This document shows, piece after piece, positions 1 to 6,900 of a stretch of DNA of 12,624 bases (positions are counted from its first letter, which is position 1; every line of letters begins with the position of its first letter). The notes beneath the pieces were generated by a model that was not told the origin of the DNA, made no database searches, and saw only the letters and a program-made list of their open reading frames with translations. Source of the DNA: Planctomycetota bacterium (lineage in GTDB: Bacteria > Planctomycetota > Planctomycetia > Pirellulales > UBA1268); NCBI GenBank assembly GCA_003670825.1, contig QWQL01000189.1:1-12624 (forward strand), read 5' to 3'. The position numbers were made by a program, and so were the translations under genes.

Positions 1-765
1 ATAGATCGCGACCTCGGCGAGCATCAGCGTCTGCGACAGGCCGTCGGTGATCGAGGCCGCATTTGTTCTGTCGCGGCGAACGAGCTTCGCGCTGGCTCCT
101 GTTGTCGGATCAACGTGTGCCTCCCGCTTGAACACTGCTCGTTTAGAAACGCTGTTGTACGTCAGCCGTGCATCGCCGCGATTGCAGCTGTAGCTGCTCG
201 GGGCGGTGCGGGTGGACGACGACCCTTGGTTGTGAGGATCGCTCGGGCAAACCCGCACGGGGGACCGCCGCAGGAAGACGGAGCCGGCGGGATTATTGCT
301 TCTCCAGGCATTGCCCGTGCCGACGCTCATTTCAGTGATCAACGCCTCAAATTCCTGCAGTTGCTCGATGTACGGCATGATCGGGACGTGATACCCCAGG
401 TATCCGGCCCCGCGCCCCGGGGCAACGTCATCGCCGCTCCGTTGCCACCATGTGGGCTGAATCGCCTGGATCAACTCGGCGTTGAAGCTGCTCGGCGGAA
501 AGTATCCATTGGCCGAATCGAAGGCGAGCACCCCGAGCCCGAGTTGCTTGAGGTTGTTCGCGCAACTCAACCGTCGGGACGACTCTCTGGCGCTCTGTAC
601 GGCCGGAACGAGCAGCCCGATGAGCACCCCGATGATCGCAATCACGACCAATAGTTCCACGAGCGTGAAACCGCGTCGGCGTGTTGCAAGCGGAACTGGT
701 TCGAGTGGCACCGTACACGAAGCGGGGCCGCGCCTCACGTCTGGGCCCGTCTGCAGACACATCAT
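1..765 (-). CDS. DUF1559 prepilin-like protein with type IV N-methylation signal, 3' end outside window
   Basis: Reading from 765 toward 1 gives 255 uninterrupted codons with no stop before the window edge, so the C-terminus is missing. About 30 residues in is a classic prepilin signal: RRRG then FTLVELLVVIAIIGVLIGLL, with cleavage expected between G32 and F33 and the +5 glutamate at E37. Just after it comes SARESSRRLSCANNLKQLGL, the signature of the DUF1559 family, which is greatly expanded in planctomycetes. Further on are RVCPSDP, SSYSCNRGD and ITDGLSQTLMLAEV, also typical of the family. Full-length members are usually around 300-350 residues. The product should be an envelope or secretion-linked pseudopilin-like protein; its exact role is unknown. 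The start is uncertain: I chose the first ATG (765), but no clear Shine-Dalgarno is seen, and GTG codons at 738 or 711 would give a shorter, more usual leader. It lies 286 bp downstream of the WD40 gene on the same strand. Confidence 0.9.
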   Translation of the reverse strand, partial: MMCLQTGPDVRRGPASCTVPLEPVPLATRRRGFTLVELLVVIAIIGVLIGLLVPAVQSARESSRRLSCANNLKQLGLGVLAFDSANGYFPPSSFNAELIQAIQPTWWQRSGDDVAPGRGAGYLGYHVPIMPYIEQLQEFEALITEMSVGTGNAWRSNNPAGSVFLRRSPVRVCPSDPHNQGSSSTRTAPSSYSCNRGDARLTYNSVSKRAVFKREAHVDPTTGASAKLVRRDRTNAASITDGLSQTLMLAEVAIY

Positions 766-1007
766 ATAGATATCGCGAACGAATGCAGGCATCAGCGAAT
801 ATTCCCAGACGACCACATAAGAAAGTCTAGTCCGTCAACGCCCCTTCCACAATCTCAGGGCCGGTGAGCGATGAGGGGGCGGATGCAGCGGGGCCTGAGG
901 GGCTCTCGACCAAATTTACTGGCTCTTTCGTCAGCCTAGACCTTAGCCAAGCGAGTTTGGACTTGCGCTTTTCGGGCTGAGCGCACAAAAATCTCAAAAT
1001 CCCCCGA
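766..1007. other. Intergenic gap with no gene seen
   Basis: The gap between the DUF1559 gene and the WD40 gene is 286 bp in all, the last part being the hairpins at 1008-1051. No convincing ORF, tRNA or repeat is visible. On the minus strand a TTGACG hexamer lies near 837-842, but no good -10 box sits at the right distance, so no promoter is called. The stretch around 985-1000 is T-rich on the minus strand. Confidence 0.5.
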
Positions 1008-1051
1008 CCAATCGCGTGTTGTGATTGGAGGCCGCCGTGGCGAATCCACGG
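1008..1051 (-). terminator. Two tandem hairpins directly after the WD40 stop, candidate terminator
   Basis: Directly after the stop codon on the minus strand, CCGTGG and CCACGG form a perfect 6-bp stem with a 5-nt loop (1035-1051). A second perfect 6-bp stem, CCAATC with GATTGG around a 9-nt loop, follows at 1008-1028. Downstream on the minus strand comes an interrupted T-rich stretch (GATTTTGAGATTTTTG). The position just after the gene fits a terminator, but the stems are short and the T-tract is separated from the second stem by about seven bases. Confidence 0.4.
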
Positions 1052-3199
1052 TCACTCCGTGCGCGGCAAGGCGAACGCCTTGGAGCCGGGTGCATTTTTC
1101 CAACGATAGCCCCGAGCCAACGCGTCGAGCCGCATGGTCTTTTGACCTTCGGCAGTATCGACGATCGCGATGAGGTCAGGCACGGCATCGGCCGGATGCC
1201 GGAGGTCACCGGTGGCTGAAATTAGCACGGGCACCCCTGCTTCGTCGAGCAGGCAGCCCCGCAGTTTGCCGGTGGCCGCCTCCCAGAAGCGGACGGTCCG
1301 GTCCTGGGCTCGCGTCGCCACCAGCGCCCCCTTGTTCAGGCCCAGCACGTTCGTCGCTCCCCCAGGGGCGAGCTGCCAGGTAAGTGCCTGGCCGGCGGCC
1401 GCATCGAAGAGTTCTACGAGGTGATAGGACTGTGCAGCCACCAGGCGGGGCGTCTTGCCCGGGAGCCAGGCGACGGCTGTGATCGGATTGCTCAGACTGC
1501 TCGCGCCCTTGGCGAGCGTCGCGATGTCCTTGCCAGTCGCGGGGTTAATGAGCTTCACGCCGGTGTTCACGAGACCGCAAGCAAGTGCCGGTGCTCCCCG
1601 CACCATCGTCCAGTCTAGGGCCGAAACATCCACGTCGAGCGGAAACGACGCCGTCTGCCGGCCCGTTTCGACATCCCACACGCGGACACTTTTGTCTACC
1701 GCGGCCGACGCAAGTTGTTGACCGGATGGCGACCAGGCAACCGCTCTCACGTTTGCCTCGTGTCCTTTCAGTTGGGATCCCGCGGTGCCGTCACGGGATA
1801 TAATGTGTATCACTTTGTCGGCGCCGGCGACGGCCAGCCGCGTCCCGTCGGCCGACCACGACAGGCAGCGGGACGGCCCCACCGTGCCGGCCGCACCTGC
1901 CACTTGGGTGCCGTCGTCTGTCTTCCAGAGTTGCACCGTGCCCTGATCGTTCGCCGTGGCGAGACCGGAGCCGGATGGGGCGAGTGCGGCCGTGATGAAG
2001 GTTCTAAGGCCGCCTGGGGGATCCTGGCGGAGCTCGTGCTCGCGCGTAAACGTCTTGGCATCCCAGAGCCGTAGCGTGTCGGTACCGAGGCCCGTGACCA
2101 GTGGAGCCCCGGGCCGAAAGACCGGTGGTTCGACGGCCCCGACGGCGATCGACGACGCGGCGGTCTGCTCGCCGGGCCTCCAGAAATCGATGCGTTGGCC
2201 AACCACGGTAGCAACGCACTCGTGCTGCGGCTGCCAACCCATCCAGCTGACAGGGCTAACCACAATGCGGGCCGATTCAACTCCGGTCGCGGGATCGATG
2301 AAGTGCAGGGATGCGTTTGTCTGCACCGCCAGCGTTCGGTCGTCATCCGACCAGGCAAGGTGCAGCGGCCGCAACGGAACCGTCCGGATCTTTTTCCCGG
2401 TTGCAGCGTCCCAGATGGCGAGAGTCCCGCCGGCAGCCGCGGCGATACGGGAACCGTCCTGCGACCAAGTGGCCCGGCCGTTGTGGTCCTCCGATTCTTC
2501 GAGCACGAGCGTCTGGCGTCCCGATGTGCCGTCGTGGATACTGATCGGATTCGTCAGGCCCGCCACGAGGAAGCGTTTGTTCGTCGACCAAGAAAACGCA
2601 GAAATGGGCTGGCCAGTGGCCGTGATCTCGCGGAACTCGCCGAGCTCATCGCTCACGAAGACCGCTCCGCTTCTCCCAGCGCAGGCGGCGAGCTTTTGCC
2701 CGTCGAGCGACCAGCAGAGCAGTCCGCAGACGATCCGCTTCGCTCCGACCTGCTTGAGTTCTGCGAGCAGCCGGCCGGTCTCGATCTCCCAGACACGAAC
2801 GACCCCCTCGGTTGGTGAATTGCTGGCGAGTCTACTGCCATCGGGCGACCAGGCGAGTTCCTGCACATTCCAGCGAAACCCGGTGAACGCCCGCTCGAAC
2901 CGGGAGGTTTTTACATCCCAGATCCGCACCACGCCATCCACGCCACCCGTCGCGAGGCGGCGACCATCGGGGGAGAAAACCATACTATTCACACGACCCC
3001 GGTGCCGTGGACTGTCAATCGACCAGCGGTGGGCGCCGGGGAGCGGCGGTGGTTCAACCACCATGGCCGCGGTGCTGTCGTTGCTCCACCAGCCGGAGGG
3101 CGGTTCGGCGAAGGTGATCGAGTCCGCCACCGGGACAGCGACCGCGGACGCAGCGACGAGCCAGTGCATGAGCCGCGCTAGCCGCGTGTTGAGTTGCAC
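1052..3199 (-). CDS. Exported WD40-repeat protein, two predicted seven-bladed beta-propellers
   Basis: The chosen start is GTG at 3199, because GGAGG (3208-3212) lies 8 nt upstream. The open frame continues back to a GTG at 3265, but that start has no ribosome binding site. From 3199 the protein is 715 aa. Its N-terminus reads as a signal peptide: basic QLNTRLAR, then hydrophobic LMHWLVAASAVAVPVA. From about residue 66 I count 14 WD-type repeats (for example FSPDGRRLATG...VVRIWDV, WSPDGSRLAS...VVRVWEI, WSPSGQQLAS...SVRVWDV), enough for two complete propellers. Repeats in the middle are degenerate (SIHDG, HFIDP, KLINP). The last about 25 residues contain ALARGYRWKNAP, resembling the tail (roughly EEFAxKYGWKNDP) I recall from many planctomycete WD40 proteins. 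No kinase or enzyme domain is present. It is probably a protein-interaction scaffold in the periplasm; partner unknown. Confidence 0.88.
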   Translation of the reverse strand: MQLNTRLARLMHWLVAASAVAVPVADSITFAEPPSGWWSNDSTAAMVVEPPPLPGAHRWSIDSPRHRGRVNSMVFSPDGRRLATGGVDGVVRIWDVKTSRFERAFTGFRWNVQELAWSPDGSRLASNSPTEGVVRVWEIETGRLLAELKQVGAKRIVCGLLCWSLDGQKLAACAGRSGAVFVSDELGEFREITATGQPISAFSWSTNKRFLVAGLTNPISIHDGTSGRQTLVLEESEDHNGRATWSQDGSRIAAAAGGTLAIWDAATGKKIRTVPLRPLHLAWSDDDRTLAVQTNASLHFIDPATGVESARIVVSPVSWMGWQPQHECVATVVGQRIDFWRPGEQTAASSIAVGAVEPPVFRPGAPLVTGLGTDTLRLWDAKTFTREHELRQDPPGGLRTFITAALAPSGSGLATANDQGTVQLWKTDDGTQVAGAAGTVGPSRCLSWSADGTRLAVAGADKVIHIISRDGTAGSQLKGHEANVRAVAWSPSGQQLASAAVDKSVRVWDVETGRQTASFPLDVDVSALDWTMVRGAPALACGLVNTGVKLINPATGKDIATLAKGASSLSNPITAVAWLPGKTPRLVAAQSYHLVELFDAAAGQALTWQLAPGGATNVLGLNKGALVATRAQDRTVRFWEAATGKLRGCLLDEAGVPVLISATGDLRHPADAVPDLIAIVDTAEGQKTMRLDALARGYRWKNAPGSKAFALPRTE

Positions 3200-3207
3200 G
3201 AAGGAAG

Positions 3208-3212
3208 CCTCC
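3208..3212 (-). promoter_or_regulatory. Shine-Dalgarno that decides the WD40 start
   Basis: On the minus strand this is GGAGG, 8 nt before the GTG at 3199. The alternatives at GTG 3265 and ATG 3169 have no such site, and starting at 3199 gives a basic region directly before the hydrophobic signal-peptide core. Confidence 0.6.
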
Positions 3213-3291
3213 GGGGGTAGACGGCGATCAAGTCTGTTGGGGAGTCCGTCGAGCGGACGGTCCACAGGGTCGGAGAAACGAAACTCAACTC

Positions 3292-3321
3292 ACTATACAT
3301 TTAAATTTTCATCGATGTCCA
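3292..3321 (-). promoter_or_regulatory. Sigma70-type promoter for the WD40 gene
   Basis: On the minus strand TGGACA (3316-3321) and TATAGT (3292-3297) each match the sigma70 consensus in five of six positions and are 18 nt apart. The spacer is AT-rich in an otherwise GC-rich region. Transcription would begin near 3285, leaving an untranslated leader of about 85 nt before GTG 3199. The -35 box ends 1 bp from the flanking repeat of the IS256 relic. Confidence 0.5.
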
Positions 3322-3322
3322 T

Positions 3323-3330
3323 GACCCCGG
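3323..3330. repeat. Target-site duplication, left copy
   Basis: GACCCCGG here is identical to 3723-3730, and the two copies directly border the two ends of the IS256 relic. IS256-family elements typically duplicate 8-9 bp of target, so this is the expected length. G3330 could belong to either the repeat or the element, so the duplication may be 7 or 8 bp. Confidence 0.75.
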
Positions 3331-3354
3331 ATAAAGCAACATCTCTTCTGTAAA
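3330..3354. repeat. Terminal inverted repeat of IS256 relic (transposase 3' side)
   Basis: It begins GATAAAGCAACATC and ends TCTGTAAA, resembling the GATAAAG...TGTAAA pattern recalled for IS256 ends. It pairs with the complement of 3698-3722 at 17 of 25 positions, including CAACAT and CTGTAA. Confidence 0.75.
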
Positions 3355-3374
3355 TCGCGGTTTTCAGAGGTGGG

Positions 3375-3696
3375 TCATCTGGCTTCCATGTTCAGGTAGG
3401 CGCGGTAGGTTTCCCCGTCGTCGCTGATCTCGGAGAGGACTGCAGAGGCGAGTCGCAGGAGGGAAGCCTCGTTCGGGAAGAGCTTGGCAACCTGCGTTCG
3501 GCGTTTGATCTCCTTGTTGAGCCGTTCGAGGCCGTTGGTGGTGCGGAGCCTCCGCCGGTGGGCGGCGGGGATCCGGAGAACGGTGAGGGCCTCGGGGACG
3601 TTGTTCTGGAGCCAGTCGGTGAGCCTGGGGGGGCTTCTGGTAGCTGGCTGCAATGTCCCGAAGGCGACGCTCGGCCTCGGTCAGGCACGCACCGGC
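3375..3696 (-). pseudogene. IS256-family transposase, C-terminal fragment with frameshift
   Basis: The fragment has two frames. The first (3696 down to the C-run) reads ACLTEAERRLRDIAASYQKP; the second (to the stop at 3375) reads PRLTDWLQNNVPEALTV, then RTTNGLERLNKEIKRRTQ, LFPNEASLLRLASAVLSEI and YLNMEAR. These are conserved C-terminal blocks of the IS256 transposase family (about 400 aa when complete). The frames join exactly if one C is removed from the run of seven at 3627-3633, so a single-base insertion broke the gene, or the base is a sequencing error. The frame cannot extend upstream: a TAG lies just before FNIFPV at the element end. A late change is also visible: SDDGET stands where relatives usually have W in place of G. 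It is not expected to be functional. Confidence 0.88.
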
Positions 3697-3697
3697 G

Positions 3698-3722
3698 ATT
3701 ACAGGAAAAATGTTGAACTAAC
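3698..3722. repeat. Terminal inverted repeat of IS256 relic (transposase 5' side)
   Basis: Its reverse complement starts GTTAGTTCAACAT and ends CCTGTAAT, matching the opposite end at 17 of 25 positions. The recognisable transposase reading frame begins only a few bases inside it, which marks the deletion junction at about 3690-3698. Confidence 0.7.
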
Positions 3723-3730
3723 GACCCCGG
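3723..3730. repeat. Target-site duplication, right copy
   Basis: GACCCCGG, identical to 3323-3330, immediately outside the right end of the IS256 relic. Confidence 0.75.
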
Positions 3731-3775
3731 CCCCACACTGTACGACTGGCGTTCACAGATCTACCCAAACGCATG

Positions 3776-3803
3776 TTGCATAAGAGGCCTGCGGTTATAT
3801 TAT
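3776..3803 (+). promoter_or_regulatory. Candidate sigma70 promoter for the ceramidase-like fusion gene
   Basis: TTGCAT (3776-3781) and TATTAT (3798-3803) are separated by 16 nt, in an AT-rich island between the IS relic and the next gene. Transcription would start near 3810, giving a leader of about 110 nt before the ATG at 3924. It is the best candidate in the 193-bp gap; nothing else is seen there apart from the ribosome binding site. Confidence 0.4.
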
Positions 3804-3910
3804 GACTGTAATAACGTCGGGGTGTTTGTGCGATGTGAGACCGATGTGACTCTAAAAAAGTGCGTGGCTGGTACGGTGCATACATTCAAGAATTAGAAGT
3901 TCATCCACTC

Positions 3911-3916
3911 GGAGAG
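3911..3916 (+). promoter_or_regulatory. Shine-Dalgarno of the ceramidase-like fusion gene
   Basis: GGAGAG lies 7 nt before the ATG at 3924 and supports that start over the in-frame ATG ten codons later. Confidence 0.6.
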
Positions 3917-3923
3917 CATTCAC

Positions 3924-6900
3924 ATGAAGGATCGACGCGGTGCCTTCCTGGCCATGTCCCGTTCTCCCCGACGGGGGGACGCGGTCTGGATTGTTGCGCC
4001 GTGGTGCGTCGCTGCCTGGATCGTTTGCACCGCGTGGGGGCGCCCGTTGATGGCCGACCCGCCGCGCGTGGCCACGTTTGAGTGCGACATCACGCCGCCG
4101 CTGGGTCAGCCGCTCTTCACTGGTGATCTGCTCCAGACGGTGGACGAACCGCTCCTCGCCAAGGGCGTTGTGTTCGAGGCGGGAGAGAAGCGGGTGGTGC
4201 TTTGTGCCCTCGACTGGTGCATGGTCAGCAACGGCACGCACCTCTCGATGCGCCGCCGGCTCGCCGAGGCGGTCGGCGGCTCGCCCGACGACGTGGCCGT
4301 TCAGACGCTCCATCAGCACAACGCGCCGATGGCCGACATCGACGCCCAGCGGCTGCTGGCCCAGCACGGCGACGCGACTGCCCACATCGACCCGGAGTGG
4401 TTGGATGCCACGGAGCGACGCATGGCCAACGCGGCACGGGCGGCTGTGCCCCGCCTTGTCCCATTTGATCGCGTGGGCACCGGGATGGGGCGCGTCGACC
4501 ACGTGGCGTCAAACCGTCGGGTGCGCGACGCCCAGGGCCGCATTCCGGGGCGGACGAGCTTGGCTGAGCCTGCACTGCGTGAGTTGCCCGAGGGCACGAT
4601 CGACCCTTTCGTGAGGACGGTCACGTTCTCCGCCGCCGACAAGCCGCTCGTGCGGCTACACTATTACGCCACGCACCCCCAAGTAAAATACAACGACGGC
4701 ATCGCAACGAGCGACTTCGTGGGCATGGCCCGCGAGGCCCTCGAGACTCGCGAGGGCGTGTTTCAGGTCTATTTCACGGGCTGTGGCGGCGACATTACCG
4801 TCGGCAAGTACAACGACGGCACCCCCGCCGCCCGGCAGGCATTCGCTGACCGCCTGCTTGCGGGCATGACAGCCGCGATCGAGTCCACGGCGTACGAGCC
4901 AGTCGAGGGCGTCTCCTGGCGGGCCGAGCCGGTGGTGTTGCCCCGGCGTGACGACGCCGACTTCACGGACAAGGTCTGCCTTGATCGGATCCGGGATCCG
5001 AAAGCGTCGCCCGTGCAGAAACTCTACCGCAGCGCGATGCGGATCTCGTCACTTCACCGCGGTAGCGAGCCGATCGTGATCGGATGCCTGGAGGCCGGCA
5101 ACGCCCGCATCCTCCACCTGCCCGGCGAGCCGCTCGTCGATTTTCAGCTCTCCGCGCAGCGGATGTGCCCCGATCGCTTCGTGGCGGTGGCCGGCTACGG
5201 CGACAACACCACCGGCTACATCCCGCCGGCCGCGGAGTTTCTGGCCGGAGGCTACGAGCCGAGCGTGGCGATCTGCAAGCCCGAAACGGAGGGGATCATC
5301 AAGCAGGCGATGGCCCACCTGCTCGGCAACGGACCGGTCGCAGCGTTGAAACCGGCCGGGGGCGAGGCTTTGGGCGTGGAGCAACTGTCCCGTGTGGCGC
5401 CGCATGAGCCTGCCGCCGCCCTCGCTACGTTCACAGTCGCACCCGGCTACACGATCGAGCAGGTCGCGGCCGAGCCGCTCGTGCACTCGCCCGTGGCAAT
5501 CGACTACGACGAGCGGGGCCGGATGTTCGTCGTGGAAATGATCGACTATTCTGAGCAGGAGAACGACCACTTGGGGGCGGTGCGAATCCTAGAGGATCGC
5601 GACGACAACGGCCGGTATGACACAAGCACCGTGTTCGCGAAAGGCCTGTCGTGGCCCACGGGCGTGCTCTGCTACGACGGCGGCGTGTTCGTGTGCGCGG
5701 CCCCCCACATCTTCTATCTCAAGGACACCAACGGCGATGGCGTTGCCGACCACCGGCGAGTCGTGTTCACCGGCTTCGGTCGATCGAACGTGCAGGGGCT
5801 TGTGAATAGCCTGCGTTGGAGCCTCGACTCCCGCGTGCACGGAGCCACGAGCTCATCCGGTGCCCAGGTCACTCGCCCCGACGACCCCGCGTTTCGGCCC
5901 GTCAGCCTCAATGGCCGCGACTTCTCGTTCGATCCCCGCCGGCTCGACCTCCGTCCCGAGAGTGGTTGCCTCCAGCACGGGATGTCGTTTGACGACTGGG
6001 GACGCAAGTTCGTCAGCGGCAACAGCAAGCCGCTGGAGATGGTGTTTTTCGAGGATCGCTACGCGGCCCGCACGCCCTTTCACGCTATGCCCCCGTCGCG
6101 TGGCTCGATTGCTGTGGATGGCGGGGCGGCAGAGGTGTTTCGCACCAGCCCCGTCGAGGCGTGGCGGGAGCTCCGCACAAAGATGCGCATCGCCAACCCG
6201 AAGCTCGGGCCCGTCGAGGGGGGCGGCCGAGCGGCCGGCTATTTCACTGGAGCCACAGGCGTGACGGCCTGTCGGGGCGACGCCTATCCCGCCGAGATGC
6301 GAGAGTGCCTCGTGGTCGGCGACGTAGGCAGCAACCTCGTGCATCGCCAACGGCTCTCGGCCTGCGGTGCGTTTTTCGAGGCCCGGCGGATCGATCCGCG
6401 GTCGGAGTTCGCGGCCTCAAGTGACATCTGGTTTCGACCGGCGCAGTTCGCCAACGCGCCCGACGGCACGCTGCATATTCTGGACGTCTACCGCGAGGTG
6501 ATCGAGCACCCAAAGTCGTTTCCACCGGAGATCAAGCGGCAACTCGACCTCACGAGCGGCCAGGACCGGGGCCGCATCTACCGGCTCGTGCCCGATGGGT
6601 ATCGCCAGCGGCCGCAGCCTTTTCTGGCAGCGTTATCAACAGCGGAACTGGTTCGCACGCTCGGGCATCGCAACGGCTGGCATCGCGACACGGCCGCCCG
6701 GTTGCTCTCCGAACGCAGGCCCGCAGACGCTGTGCCGGAACTCGAGCGGCTCGTGCGAGACGCCGAACTTCCGGAGGGAAGAATGCACGCGATGTACGTG
6801 CTGGCCGCCCTTGACGGGCTTTCTCCTACGACCGTTCTGCACGCCCTCGGCGATGCCCATCCGCGGGTGCGCGAGCATGCCGTGCGGCTCGCGGAGCGAC

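Larger units (their letters stand above)
3331..3722 (-). mobile_element. Internally deleted IS256-family insertion sequence relic
   Basis: A 392-bp element bounded by 8-bp direct repeats and imperfect terminal inverted repeats, containing only the C-terminal coding part of an IS256-type transposase on the minus strand. The right-hand repeat is joined almost directly to that C-terminal part, so most of the transposase gene, including the N-terminal DNA-binding part and the first catalytic aspartates, has been lost by internal deletion. A complete element of this family is usually about 1.3-1.5 kb. The relic cannot move by itself, but its ends could in principle be used by a transposase supplied from elsewhere if the genome has a close relative. 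Confidence 0.8.

Noticed and set aside
115..654. Plus-strand open frame of 179 codons
   Set aside because: The opposite strand encodes the DUF1559 protein with a prepilin signal; the plus-strand translation has no family resemblance.
1956..3353. Long plus-strand open frame of 465 codons opposite the WD40 gene
   Set aside because: It mirrors the WD40 gene in a GC-rich sequence, its translation is serine/arginine/proline-rich without motifs, and the minus strand carries clear WD repeats and a signal peptide.
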